Below, in pieces: positions 10,601 to 19,126 of a stretch of 64,000 nt of DNA (its first letter is position 1; the number at the start of each line of letters is the position of its first letter). A program made the translations under genes and the position numbers. The stretch lies in contig NZ_CP021235.1 of NCBI RefSeq assembly GCF_003585765.1, forward strand, positions 4,650,001-4,714,000, read 5' to 3'. The stretch comes from Pontibacter actiniarum (lineage in GTDB: Bacteria; Bacteroidota; Bacteroidia; Cytophagales; Hymenobacteraceae). The notes below the pieces were generated by a model. It was not told the origin of the DNA. It searched no databases and worked only from the letters and a program-made list of their open reading frames with translations.

Positions 10601-11330
10601 TCGTGACAGGCTGATTTTCGAACTCCTCGGCAATTTGGTACCGTATATAGCGCTTGCGCATCCACCTAAAGGCAAAGGTATCGTTCAGTGGGCCCCACAG
10701 GCGGTTGAACAGGTGGTATTTGGAGTAGCCGGCAAAGCGTTCGAAGTGCTGCACGGGCAACTGCTTTACCTTGCCGCCCTGCAGTTGTATGAGCGCGGGA
10801 AGGAAGCGGTGCATCCCGTCAAAGAAAGGAACGCGTTTGGCATAGGCGGCATCCATTATTTTCAACGGACACCCAGTGTCCACAATGCCATCATTGATCA
10901 TATACCTCCGGAACCCGTTGGCTATTTTAGAGGACATCTTCTTCACAAACGTATCCTTGCGCCTGGCCCGGATGCCGTTTACCATCTGGTACTCCGGCAG
11001 AAACTCGAAGAACAGCAGGAAATCCAAAGGAGAAGTCTGCAGGTCGGAGTCAATGTAGCCGATATAGGAGCTCTGTATATGGTCGATGCCTGCTTTTATG
11101 GCGGTGCTCAGCCCGCGGTTGCGGTCTAAAGAAATGAAACTGTAGCCGGGTCTGCTGGAGCAGATCTCGCGTATCTGGGGCAGGCTGCTGTCCGTGGAGC
11201 CGTCATTCACGAACAGCACCTGGGTGGGCATGGGCGATTGCCGCAGAAAGGCGTCCATGGCCTCGCAGAGTCGTGCCAGGCAGCCTTCTTCATTGTAAAC
11301 AGGTACGATAATGGTAAGCTCTTCTCTCAT
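10587..11330 (-). CDS. Glycosyltransferase family 2, DPM1/ArnC/RgtE-like
   Basis: 247 residues with a GT-A fold. IIVPVYNEE lies at the N-terminus, NDGSTDSS at about 43-49 and the metal-binding DSDLQTSP at about 94-101. Relatives transfer a sugar from a nucleotide donor to undecaprenyl phosphate, giving the lipid-linked donor that GT39 enzymes use. No C-terminal membrane helices are seen, unlike ArnC, so it is closer to the soluble DPM1 type and must dock at the membrane. It follows the epimerase gene after 69 bases and overlaps the LAB_N gene. With the epimerase next door, the sugar could be galacturonate; that is inference. Confidence 0.87.
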   Translation of the reverse strand: MREELTIIVPVYNEEGCLARLCEAMDAFLRQSPMPTQVLFVNDGSTDSSLPQIREICSSRPGYSFISLDRNRGLSTAIKAGIDHIQSSYIGYIDSDLQTSPLDFLLFFEFLPEYQMVNGIRARRKDTFVKKMSSKIANGFRRYMINDGIVDTGCPLKIMDAAYAKRVPFFDGMHRFLPALIQLQGGKVKQLPVQHFERFAGYSKYHLFNRLWGPLNDTFAFRWMRKRYIRYQIAEEFENQPVTNGRI

Positions 11331-11399
11331 TTTATGTGTGTTGATGCTTATTTCTTTTAGGTTGCTGAACTTCCGGTCCCTGCTATCCCAGCGCTTTTT

Positions 11400-12461
11400 T
11401 TAAGTTTTTGCATACTGATACTGCTCCCGGTAATAGGTCTTAAACCAATCTACAAAATGAGACAGCCCATCTTCCAGAGCAATGGAGGGTTTGAACCCTG
11501 TCGTGGCCGTCAACTCCTGGGTATCGGCAAAGGTGATGGGCACATCCCCTGGCTGCATGGGCTGCAGATCCAGCGTCCCTTTTTTGTGTAAGAGGCGCTC
11601 CAGTATGGCCACCATCTCCAGCAGGTGCTCTGGGCTGCTGTTGCCAATGTTGTATATCGTATACGGGGCTGTACTTCCAACTGTGGTTCCGGCTTTTGGT
11701 GCCACAAACAGTAGGCGCACGATGCCTTCCACCACATCCGAAATAAAGGTAAAGTCGCGGTACATCTCCCCGTTGTTGAATATCCTGATTGGGGTGCCTT
11801 CCATAATAGCCCGGGCAAAGCTGAAATAAGCCATGTCCGGCCGGCCCCAGGGGCCATATACCGTAAAGAAGCGAAGCCCGGAGACAGGTAAGTTATACAG
11901 GTGGGAATAACTATGGGCCATTACCTCATTCGCTTTCTTGGTGGCAGCGTAAAACGAAACAGGTAAGTTAGTGTTATGCTTCGTTGCAAATGGTACCTCA
12001 TGGTTCAGACCATAAACCGAACTGGAGGAGGCGAATAGAAAATGCTTAATTGGATATTTGCGGCATGCCTCCAGCAGATTGGCGAACCCCACCAGGTTAC
12101 TGGCCACGTAGGACTGCGGGTGTTCTAAACTGTAACGGACACCCGCCTGTGCGGCCAGGTTTACCACGATGTCGAACTGCTGTTCCCGAAACAAGTCATC
12201 TAAGGCTTTCTCATCCACGAGGTCAAGTTGTATGAAACTCATTGCTTCATCCTCATCACTGTGGACCAAGGTATTGTATTTAATATGGGTTTTGCTGAAG
12301 CCTTGAAGCGCCAGCCGGCCGTACTTCAGCGCAGGGTCATAATACTCATTAAGTAAGTCTAAGCCAACAATGCTGCCTCCAGGACCACGAAGCGCCAGCA
12401 TCAGGTGATGCCCTATAAAGCCTGCGCTCCCTGTCACCAAAACTTTATGCTTATGCCACAT
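11400..12461 (-). CDS. NAD-dependent sugar-nucleotide epimerase, UDP-glucuronate 4-epimerase-like
   Basis: 353 residues, short-chain dehydrogenase type. The NAD-binding TGSAGFIG lies at 10-17, the catalytic Ser in FASSSSVYG near 147 and the YxxxK pair at Tyr171/Lys175. The loop LDLLNEYYDPALKYGRL after beta-2 is the mark of CapI/GAE-type UDP-glucuronate 4-epimerases rather than GalE. The likely reaction is UDP-glucuronate to UDP-galacturonate in the cytoplasm. As first gene of the minus-strand run it would supply the sugar for the GT2 and GT39 enzymes. UDP-glucose dehydrogenase, needed to make the substrate, is not in the window. A GalE-like activity cannot be excluded. Confidence 0.85.
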   Translation of the reverse strand: MWHKHKVLVTGSAGFIGHHLMLALRGPGGSIVGLDLLNEYYDPALKYGRLALQGFSKTHIKYNTLVHSDEDEAMSFIQLDLVDEKALDDLFREQQFDIVVNLAAQAGVRYSLEHPQSYVASNLVGFANLLEACRKYPIKHFLFASSSSVYGLNHEVPFATKHNTNLPVSFYAATKKANEVMAHSYSHLYNLPVSGLRFFTVYGPWGRPDMAYFSFARAIMEGTPIRIFNNGEMYRDFTFISDVVEGIVRLLFVAPKAGTTVGSTAPYTIYNIGNSSPEHLLEMVAILERLLHKKGTLDLQPMQPGDVPITFADTQELTATTGFKPSIALEDGLSHFVDWFKTYYREQYQYAKT

Positions 12462-12519
12462 TTACTATATCTCGTAAAGTCTAAATATTTCGAAATAGAA
12501 TTAAAAAATAAAAGAACTG

Positions 12520-12536
12520 CCAGATTCTGGAGAAAG
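12520..12536. promoter_or_regulatory. Candidate regulator site upstream of the epimerase operon
   Basis: CCAGATTCTGGAGAAAG; read on the minus strand it gives CTTTCTCCAGAATCTGG, close to TTTCTCCAGATTTGG at 14406-14420. It is 59 bases upstream of the epimerase start. CCAGA-T-TCTGG is itself a near palindrome. Confidence 0.35.
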
Positions 12537-12589
12537 TTTGGAGGAAAGAAGTGATGCTGCTATATGTAAAGCAGTCGGCTTAATAAAAA

Positions 12590-14221
12590 TCAGTCAAGAT
12601 AGTAGCGAAGCAGCCACCCTGCGGCATCAAACTTATTCGCTGGCACTTCATTATCAATGGTTAGCCTTGTATGTTTATCTAGATCATAAGTGTTTCTATA
12701 CTGCGAGTCGTTGACATAAACGGACTTCCCCAGCTTGCTCCCATTGCTTTGGACATGGTAAATATCCTCGCCAGCACCGCCCCAAACCTTCAGCTCGATG
12801 GCCGGCTGGTGCTCTCCCGTAACAAGGAAGTTGTCGTTGCCATCCAAGCCATAAAAGTCAATCTGCTTTGTTTCGTGTGAGAAAAAGGTGCGCTCCAGCA
12901 ACAGTTTGTCAACCTTACCTTCCTTACTAGTCTTGTAAATCTTTACCTGTAGCTCGTCCGGGCTTACACTATGCAGCTCAAACCGCTCGTGCTTGTCACT
13001 TCCAACCAAGGTCACCTCCTGCATCAACTCTTTGTAATAAGCAGTGGCTATTTGCGGCAGCGCCTGCCTGCGCGCTTTTAGCTTGGCCATCAAGGGGCCG
13101 GCGGTTAAGCTGTAAACAGTATCCGGCATGGCCCGGAAGGCCTTCTCGATAACTTCGTCTGTCAGGAGCAGCTGCACCGTGTCAGCCACCTGCAGCCAGT
13201 CCTGCTGCGACAGGCTCACCAGTATCAGTTCGTCCAGGTTGCGGCCGCTCCTGTTCAGCTTCACGACCTGGGCAGGGGTGATTTCCTCCCGGTAGGTCTG
13301 GAAGTGGGGCTTTAGTCCGAGGCTGGTCAGGAGCCAGGGAATTGGCCCGTCTTTGAGTTTATAGAATACATTGTCGCGGTCGCGGGGAATGCCCCTGTAG
13401 GTTTTGCCCTTCCCTTCGTCATACTCTGCCCAGCGCCAGTTATCCTCATGCCGGCTCCAGTCCCCTAGCAGCATGTCAAACAGGCGGCTGCGCAGGAAAT
13501 GCCTGGCGTCGATACGGGTGTCATTGTCCTCCAGGCGATCTTCCAGCATATGGCGCGTATTTTCCACTTCTGGTGCGTAGCCCATACCCGGCTCCAGGCG
13601 CTGGTCACCGGAGGGGTGTTTCTCCAGCAGCGCCATCATACCGCCCACTTTGTCCATATACGTCCTTAACCGGGGGTCATGGGGCACATACACCAACTCC
13701 GGCTCCAGGTAGTAAATGCCTATGGCTTTGGCCATGGTTGGAATCGTAAGGGCCGCATAGGGGTGCGTGGCAGAGGTGGCATCCCGGACAACGTCCGCCA
13801 CATAGGACTGCTGCCATTTTTGCGGCAAGGAGCTGGCCGGTTCCTTATCAATGGAGCGAAGCACATACTCGTTTCCTGCTGAATCGGCAAGGTGCAGGTT
13901 AATGGTTTGGCGGCTTCCGCCCATCTCCAAAGCGCTGAGCCCGCCTTTCGCTTTGCCCAGGTCGAGCACCTGTACTGGCACCGGTGTTGTCCAAGCTGTG
14001 CGGTAGTGTTTTCCATAGAGCCATTCATGAAGGCCGCTACGGGCATACCGCTTGCCTGCCGCCAGCGTAATCGTACTATCCGTAAAGTCCGGCGAAGCCC
14101 TCGCAGGTGTAGTTACCAACGACACTTGCTGCACCGTATGACTAAAACGTGGGCCGCAACTCTGTAGGAGTAAGCACACAAATAACAGTTGAATTACTCT
14201 CAGACGATTTAAAAATAGCAT
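12590..14221 (-). CDS. Unknown lipoprotein with kinase-like motifs
   Basis: 543 residues from the ATG at 14221, which gives a compact lipoprotein signal peptide with lipobox LLQSC (Cys 22); ATGs at 14251 and 14287 would only lengthen the N-terminus. I do not recognise a named family with certainty. Residues about 120-290 resemble extracytoplasmic kinase folds (HipA/CotH/Fam20 type): VLRSIDK with a candidate ATP-binding Lys near 126, GDWSRHEDNW at 253-262 (a His-x-Asp-Asn catalytic-loop-like motif), and PRDRDNVF at 279-286 (a metal-binding Asp-like motif). The C-terminal third is beta-rich and includes GLDGNDNFLVTG and WGGAGEDIY. Similar segments occur in larger Bacteroidota outer-membrane proteins, but no beta-barrel follows here. 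It sits between the glycolipid operon and the divergent two-component system. Function inferred only. Confidence 0.6.
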   Translation of the reverse strand: MLFLNRLRVIQLLFVCLLLQSCGPRFSHTVQQVSLVTTPARASPDFTDSTITLAAGKRYARSGLHEWLYGKHYRTAWTTPVPVQVLDLGKAKGGLSALEMGGSRQTINLHLADSAGNEYVLRSIDKEPASSLPQKWQQSYVADVVRDATSATHPYAALTIPTMAKAIGIYYLEPELVYVPHDPRLRTYMDKVGGMMALLEKHPSGDQRLEPGMGYAPEVENTRHMLEDRLEDNDTRIDARHFLRSRLFDMLLGDWSRHEDNWRWAEYDEGKGKTYRGIPRDRDNVFYKLKDGPIPWLLTSLGLKPHFQTYREEITPAQVVKLNRSGRNLDELILVSLSQQDWLQVADTVQLLLTDEVIEKAFRAMPDTVYSLTAGPLMAKLKARRQALPQIATAYYKELMQEVTLVGSDKHERFELHSVSPDELQVKIYKTSKEGKVDKLLLERTFFSHETKQIDFYGLDGNDNFLVTGEHQPAIELKVWGGAGEDIYHVQSNGSKLGKSVYVNDSQYRNTYDLDKHTRLTIDNEVPANKFDAAGWLLRYYLD

Positions 14222-14336
14222 AATTAACTCAAACAGATTAGGTCTTGTCATGTCATTAGCAGCATGTATCTTTGGAACGGTGCTCACATTACTGGTGCCT
14301 TGTGTAACAGGTGAAAATAAAAGGCAAATCTGTAGA

Positions 14337-14365
14337 CATCCTGAATTGGCTGGTCATTCAGGATG
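14337..14365. promoter_or_regulatory. 9-bp inverted repeat in the divergent promoter region
   Basis: CATCCTGAA, 11 bases, TTCAGGATG, an exact palindrome between the divergent lipoprotein (start 14221) and response regulator (start 14450). No T-run follows, so a protein-binding site is more likely than a terminator. Which protein binds is unknown. Confidence 0.35.
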
Positions 14366-14405
14366 AAAACTATTTAAGCAGGGCTACACCTCGTCGCGGG
14401 CAGAA

Positions 14406-14420
14406 TTTCTCCAGATTTGG
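14406..14420. promoter_or_regulatory. Candidate autoregulatory site before the two-component genes
   Basis: TTTCTCCAGATTTGG lies 29 bases upstream of the response regulator ATG. It shares a 9-10 base core with 18007-18030 upstream of a PAP2 gene and with 12520-12536 upstream of the epimerase. Proposed as the binding site of the regulator at 14450-15127; unproven. Confidence 0.35.
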
Positions 14421-14449
14421 TATGGAACTTTACTCTCAAATTCATCTAA

Positions 14450-15127
14450 ATGAAAATACTGCTTGTTGAGGACGAGGTAAACCTTCTCAATACAACCTCC
14501 AATTATTTGCGCAAAGAGGGCTACTTATGCGAGGAGGCCCCATCCTACCTGGCTGCCGAGGACAAGATAGCCACGCATCAATACGATGTCGTGATTTTAG
14601 ACCTGACACTCCCAGATGGAAACGGGCTGGACTTATTACATAAGTTAAAAGCGCTCTATCCTGACACAGGCGTTTTGATAGTCTCGGCCAGGAACTCCCT
14701 GGATGACCGGCTTACAGGCTTGGACCTGGGAGCTGATGATTACATCACCAAGCCTTTTTTTCTTGCTGAATTAAACTCCCGTATCAATGCCATCATCCGC
14801 CGCAGGCAGTTTAAGGGAAGTGCTACTGTCGTGTTTAACGAAATCGAGGTGCTGCCTGATGCCATGCAGGTGAAAGTAAACGGCAATCTGCTGGAGTTAA
14901 CCAAAAAGGAGTACGACTTGCTCCTCTACTTTGTCACAAACAAAAACCGCGTGCTCACCAGAGAGGCCATCGCAGAGCACAGTTGGGGAGACCACGCAGA
15001 CTCAGCGGATAACTTTGACTTCATTTACTCACACATAAAGAACCTGCGCCGAAAGATCGTGCAGGCAGGGGGGACAGACTACCTCCACACGGTTTACGGC
15101 GTTGGGTATAAATTCTCCTCCACATGA
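14450..15127 (+). CDS. OmpR/PhoP-family response regulator
   Basis: 225 residues. Receiver domain 1-115 has the acidic pair EDE at 7-9, phospho-acceptor Asp51 in VVILDLTLPDG, the signalling Ser in VSARN near 79 and Lys101 in ITKPF. The winged-helix DNA-binding domain (about 128-225) has LTKKEYDLLLYF and the recognition helix region FIYSHIKNLRRKI. It overlaps the kinase gene by 4 bases (ATGA), so the pair is translationally coupled. Flanking genes for efflux, lipid modification and PAP2 phosphatases suggest it controls envelope stress or antimicrobial-peptide resistance, in the manner of PmrA/PhoP; the ligand is unknown. Confidence 0.93.
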   Translation: MKILLVEDEVNLLNTTSNYLRKEGYLCEEAPSYLAAEDKIATHQYDVVILDLTLPDGNGLDLLHKLKALYPDTGVLIVSARNSLDDRLTGLDLGADDYITKPFFLAELNSRINAIIRRRQFKGSATVVFNEIEVLPDAMQVKVNGNLLELTKKEYDLLLYFVTNKNRVLTREAIAEHSWGDHADSADNFDFIYSHIKNLRRKIVQAGGTDYLHTVYGVGYKFSST

Positions 15128-16371
15128 GGCTGCTACAAAAAGCGACACGCTCTTATATACTGTTTACTTCGCTCCTGTTCCTGATCGCGGGAGGGTTACT
15201 CTATGGGCTTCTGACGGACATCATTGAGCAAGAGGCCACCGAACAGCTGCTCGGCAATGAGCGCCGCATTGCCGAGCAGCTGCGACACGGTCAGCATATC
15301 ATCAATCTTCCACCGGTGTTGGAGGTTAGTAAGCTAAACCGACCTATACAGGAAAGTATAACAGTAAAGGACACCATCGCTTTCGATAATGTTGAAAACG
15401 AACTGGAAGCTTTTCTCCAGGTGTCCTCTGTCCGGAATATAAGCGGACACTCGTACCGTATCGTGTTGAGGCAGATGATCGTAGAGCCGGTAGAATACAT
15501 GTCTACCATTGGTCTCTCCATGGCTATCGTCATGGTGCTCCTGCTTATGTTCACGGTATTGATGAACAGGATCTTCTTTCATCAGCTCTGGAGCGCTTTT
15601 TATCGAAGCCTTGCGACCCTAAAAGGATTTTCAGTTCATCAAAACACGCCACTCAAGCTCGAAGACAGCTCTATACTTGAATTCTCAGAGCTGAATGCAG
15701 CTATTGGAAAGCTGACAGAGAAGGCACGCTCAGATTTCAGGGCGCTCAAGGAGTTCTCCGAGAATGCCTCTCATGAGACACAAACCCCCTTGGCTATCAT
15801 ACAGGCCAGACTGGACGAACTGCTGCAGGATCCGGCGCTCAGCGAGCAGCAGGCTAACCATATACAATCAGCTTATGTAGCCGCCCAAAAATTGTCTAAA
15901 CTAAACCAAACGCTACTACTACTCACCAAAATTGAAAACCAGCAGTTCAAAAACACTGAGTTAATCAATATCAATGATTTGATAGGTAGGCAAATCAGCC
16001 AGCTGGATGACTTTGTGAGGGACAAAGGGTTGCAGGTACATGTGAACCAACAAGGCACATTAACCGTGCTATCTAATCCCGCTTTGGTTGATATGCTTAT
16101 CTCCAACCTGTTAAGCAACGCCATCAGGCACAACGTCAGAAAAGGATTTATAGAGGTTATGGTGACGGCCCGCTCCCTCACCGTCAAAAATAGCGGCGTG
16201 CCGCTAAAAGGATCACCCGCTAAGCTGTTCGAGCGCTTCCATAAAGCCAACCCTTCTTCCTCTTCCCTGGGCTTGGGCTTAGCCATTGTGCGCTCTGTCT
16301 GTAACCTGTATGGTTGGCAAGTGCAGTATCAGGCTGAAGACAATACCCATATCCTATTAATACTTTTTTAA
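15124..16371 (+). CDS. Sensor histidine kinase
   Basis: 415 residues: TM1 at about 11-31, a periplasmic sensor loop of only about 95 residues (32-127), and TM2 at about 128-150. A HAMP-like linker and a dimerization box FSENASHETQTPLA with phospho-acceptor His217 follow. The ATPase domain has the N box SNLLSNAIRHN (about 328-337) and G box SLGLGLAIVRS (381-391). The loop between them is short, as in many small Bacteroidota kinases. It phosphorylates the regulator encoded just upstream. The small sensor loop argues for sensing a cation, a peptide or membrane state rather than a large ligand; that is inference. Confidence 0.92.
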   Translation: MRLLQKATRSYILFTSLLFLIAGGLLYGLLTDIIEQEATEQLLGNERRIAEQLRHGQHIINLPPVLEVSKLNRPIQESITVKDTIAFDNVENELEAFLQVSSVRNISGHSYRIVLRQMIVEPVEYMSTIGLSMAIVMVLLLMFTVLMNRIFFHQLWSAFYRSLATLKGFSVHQNTPLKLEDSSILEFSELNAAIGKLTEKARSDFRALKEFSENASHETQTPLAIIQARLDELLQDPALSEQQANHIQSAYVAAQKLSKLNQTLLLLTKIENQQFKNTELININDLIGRQISQLDDFVRDKGLQVHVNQQGTLTVLSNPALVDMLISNLLSNAIRHNVRKGFIEVMVTARSLTVKNSGVPLKGSPAKLFERFHKANPSSSSLGLGLAIVRSVCNLYGWQVQYQAEDNTHILLILF

Positions 16372-16512
16372 GTGGCTACTTTCGGCACTTAATCAAATAG
16401 TCAGTATTAAGCGTTATGCATGATCCGTATCCAGGTTTTCTCCAAGTTCTTACATCATTTTAGGGCAAAAATAGAATGGTGCAACTGCGTGAAGAGCTTA
16501 AAGCGTAAAAAT

Positions 16513-17133
16513 ATGGTGAAATGCGATACCGAGGAGAAGCTGTCAGCGCAGGCGCAAGCCTACTGTTCGCACCTGCTCCAACACAAACTGCCTCCCGGCC
16601 TCTTTTACCACAACATACTACATACCCAGGCAGTAGCAGAAGCCGCTGTGGCAATAGGGTTGGGCTGCGGGCTGCCGCCGCAAAGCCTCCAGGTGCTGCA
16701 GATGGCCGCCTGGTTCCATGATACCGGTTATGCCTACAAATATAAAGGCCATGAGCAAGAGAGCTGCGCACTGGCCAAGGAGTTTCTTCGTGAACAGAAT
16801 GCGGACGACCTTCTTCTTGGGCAAGTAATCGCCTGCATTGCAGCAACCAAACAACCGCAAGCCCCCAAAAGCCTGCTAGAGAAAATCCTGTGCGACGCCG
16901 ACATGTGCCACCTGGGCCAAACGAGTTATGCAGGTTCCTCTGATTTGCTACGAAAGGAAATCGAAGTTTTCACAGGCGAAGAATTTTCTGACGCTGCCTG
17001 GCACCGTCAAAACGTGCAGTTTCTGTCCGAGCACAGCTATTTCACAGCTTTTGCCCGGAAAACCTTCGACGCTCAGAAAAAGCTGAACCTGGAACACGAA
17101 ATTAAGCTTCTTCAACATTCAAATAAGACCTAA
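16513..17133 (+). CDS. HD-domain phosphohydrolase
   Basis: 206 residues from MVKCDTEEKL; an in-frame ATG at 16420 adds 31 residues that look non-conserved. Metal ligands of an HD fold are visible: YHNILHTQAV, then AAWFHDTGYAYKYKGHE with the paired His-Asp, and CDADMCHLG near the C-terminal third. Bacteroidota often carry this HD module fused to a DUF5706 membrane segment linked to Pycsar defence. Here the protein ends without any membrane helix and no cyclase gene is near, so it is more likely a general nucleotide or phosphoester hydrolase. It sits 141 bases after the kinase and 18 before the PAP2 gene. Confidence 0.8.
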   Translation: MVKCDTEEKLSAQAQAYCSHLLQHKLPPGLFYHNILHTQAVAEAAVAIGLGCGLPPQSLQVLQMAAWFHDTGYAYKYKGHEQESCALAKEFLREQNADDLLLGQVIACIAATKQPQAPKSLLEKILCDADMCHLGQTSYAGSSDLLRKEIEVFTGEEFSDAAWHRQNVQFLSEHSYFTAFARKTFDAQKKLNLEHEIKLLQHSNKT

Positions 17134-17151
17134 AGGAATAGCAAACCCCGT

Positions 17152-17937
17152 ATGTTCAAGAAACCCTTTACCCTTATATCCTCGCAGGTCGATAAGTTGT
17201 TTGAGCTGCCAATGATAAAAGAGCTGGAAAGAAAGCACCCCAAATTCGTTGGCTTCCTCCACGACCGTTTGGGAGTACAGGGTTTCTTCGGCTTGCCCTT
17301 TACCACACTACTGATAGCCGTGTTCGTTAACTTTGCTGTGCTGTCGGAGCTATCGGAGCACATCGTAAACTCCCCGGGCATGAAAGCCGTGGATACTTCG
17401 GTTACCATGTTCTTCTTTAACCTTCGAACCGATCTTCTCAGCAGCGCTATTTACTACTTTACCCAGTTGGGTTCGGTGTACGGGGTAGGCTTTACCTTTG
17501 TCACGGCCATGGGTGTGCTTCTCCTAAAGGGGAAATGGCATCATGGCGTGGCACTTTTGGTATCAGTGCTAGGCAGCGGTATCTCCATTTATTTTACGAA
17601 GGCTTATTTTCACCGCGAGCGCCCCATGGATGTCGGGTACTATGACCTAAGCTCGTTTTCCTTCCCCAGTGGCCACGCCGCCGGATCAGTAGCCTTGGTA
17701 GGCATGCTTTGTATTTTAATATACCAGGAGCGGGATCAAATAAAGGCTGCGTCTGCATGGCTGTGGCTGGGGTTGCTTTACATCCTACTAATTGGGTTTA
17801 GCCGCATTTACCTGGGGGTGCATTTTCTGACTGATGTGGCAGGCGGTTATCTGTTGGGCAGCCTGTGGGTGATGGTGGCGCTATCTCTTCTGGAGTTCCT
17901 CCTCCTGCACCAGAGAAGAAACCGGCACTCAGTCTAG
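17152..17937 (+). CDS. PAP2-family integral membrane phosphatase
   Basis: 261 residues with about six membrane helices. The three catalytic motifs of the type 2 phosphatidic acid phosphatase family are intact: KAYFHRERP (150-158), PSGH (172-175) and SRIYLGVHFLTD (217-228). Relatives remove phosphate from undecaprenyl pyrophosphate (BacA-independent UppP/PgpB) or from lipid A (LpxE, LpxF). It follows the HD gene by 18 bases. With the glycolipid operon nearby, lipid A dephosphorylation before sugar addition, or recycling of the polyprenyl carrier, are both reasonable. Confidence 0.9.
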   Translation: MFKKPFTLISSQVDKLFELPMIKELERKHPKFVGFLHDRLGVQGFFGLPFTTLLIAVFVNFAVLSELSEHIVNSPGMKAVDTSVTMFFFNLRTDLLSSAIYYFTQLGSVYGVGFTFVTAMGVLLLKGKWHHGVALLVSVLGSGISIYFTKAYFHRERPMDVGYYDLSSFSFPSGHAAGSVALVGMLCILIYQERDQIKAASAWLWLGLLYILLIGFSRIYLGVHFLTDVAGGYLLGSLWVMVALSLLEFLLLHQRRNRHSV

Positions 17938-18006
17938 GCACCTATGCTTTCACTACGTCGATGCCTGTCGAAAACCTTCCCGCGCGTATTACAGCCAGCG
18001 AAAGAA

Positions 18007-18030
18007 TTTCTCCAGGATTGCTCCAGATTT
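18007..18030. promoter_or_regulatory. Tandem CTCCAG site upstream of the second PAP2 gene
   Basis: Two direct copies of CTCCAG, 10-11 bases apart, inside TTTCTCCAGGATTG and CTCCAGATTT. OmpR-family regulators usually bind direct repeats with one helical turn spacing. It is 85 bases upstream of the ATG at 18115. Confidence 0.35.
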
Positions 18031-18114
18031 AGCTGTTATTCTTGACAAGAATTCAGTACAGGCCTACCCTGTATGAGTGCATAGGCTATCCTATACCTTA
18101 AAAATACAACGGCT

Positions 18115-18990
18115 ATGTCAGCATACTTGGCTACACCAAAATTCTTGATGCGAGGCGCTTGGCTAAGCTTTTTGATTCTGCTGCTCTCCCCCCGCACCCA
18201 CTTGCAGGGACAGGATACCATGGTAGTACCTCACACGGGGTATCAGGCGCAGTATACCCTTCCTGACAATGTTATAACAGAAGATTCGCATCAGACTACC
18301 TATTTAAGAAATACGCTTTATGTCACAGGCACAGCCGCCTTATGGACAGCTGCATTTGTACTAACAGATGAGCCCCTCCAGCAGTACGCGCAGCGTTATC
18401 GGGGCAAGGTAAGCAATAGCTTTGCACAAGTCGTGGAGCCACTCGGTAGGCAAAGGTACTGGGTACCCGCTGCCGGGGCTGTGTTTGTTGGCGGCCTCCT
18501 GGCAAAAGACCAGAAGCTAAGGAAGGTCGCCCTGATTTCATTTGGAAGCGTGGTTGTAAATGCCACACTCACCAGTGCCCTAAAGAACGCTATCGGCAGG
18601 TATAGGCCTAGTGAGACCTCAGAGAATGAGGTATTTGATGCTTCCCTTAACCCATTCATCCACAACCCCCATAGCTCTCTGCCGTCCTCGCATACTTCCA
18701 CGGCCTTTGCCGTCGCTACCTCGGTGGCAACTGTTTATGCCGACCATAAACTCATACCGCCAATCGCCTACGGCGTTGCGACACTTGTCGGCCTTTCACG
18801 GATACACGATAACGCACACTGGGGGTCAGATGTATTGGCAGGCGCCGCAGTAGGCTACTTGAGCTCAAAAGGCGTAAGTTACCTTTACGATTGGGCAGAC
18901 CATAGGCTCAGAGCCCGCAAACAAAGGCTTGTGCTTACTCCACAAGTCAGCCCTGGAACCGCAGGTTTGGGCGCAACTTTAATTTTTTAG
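18115..18990 (+). CDS. PAP2-family phosphatase with signal peptide
   Basis: 291 residues. A hydrophobic signal or anchor (about 12-32) is followed by a small number of membrane segments and the three PAP2 motifs KNAIGRYRP (157-165), PSSH (190-193) and SRIHDNAHWGSDV (228-240). His193 and His235 would be the catalytic pair, acting on the periplasmic side. It is unlike the neighbour at 17152-17937, so the two are not a recent duplication. Likely a lipid or lipid A phosphatase; substrate unknown. It has its own upstream gap of 177 bases with a possible regulator site. Confidence 0.88.
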   Translation: MSAYLATPKFLMRGAWLSFLILLLSPRTHLQGQDTMVVPHTGYQAQYTLPDNVITEDSHQTTYLRNTLYVTGTAALWTAAFVLTDEPLQQYAQRYRGKVSNSFAQVVEPLGRQRYWVPAAGAVFVGGLLAKDQKLRKVALISFGSVVVNATLTSALKNAIGRYRPSETSENEVFDASLNPFIHNPHSSLPSSHTSTAFAVATSVATVYADHKLIPPIAYGVATLVGLSRIHDNAHWGSDVLAGAAVGYLSSKGVSYLYDWADHRLRARKQRLVLTPQVSPGTAGLGATLIF

Positions 18991-19126
18991 TCTATGGAGG
19001 GGATAGAAGGTGAAGCAAAGGTATGTATCCATCCACCTGTGGTAATGATTTTGACATACTTCTCGTAGTCGCGATACTGACTGTAGGCCACAAGACAAGT
19101 GGCCGTGTCTAATTTTAAAATAGCCT

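Noticed and set aside
16513..17133. Pycsar anti-phage effector
   Set aside because: The HD module resembles that group, but there is no DUF5706 membrane part and no cyclase gene nearby.
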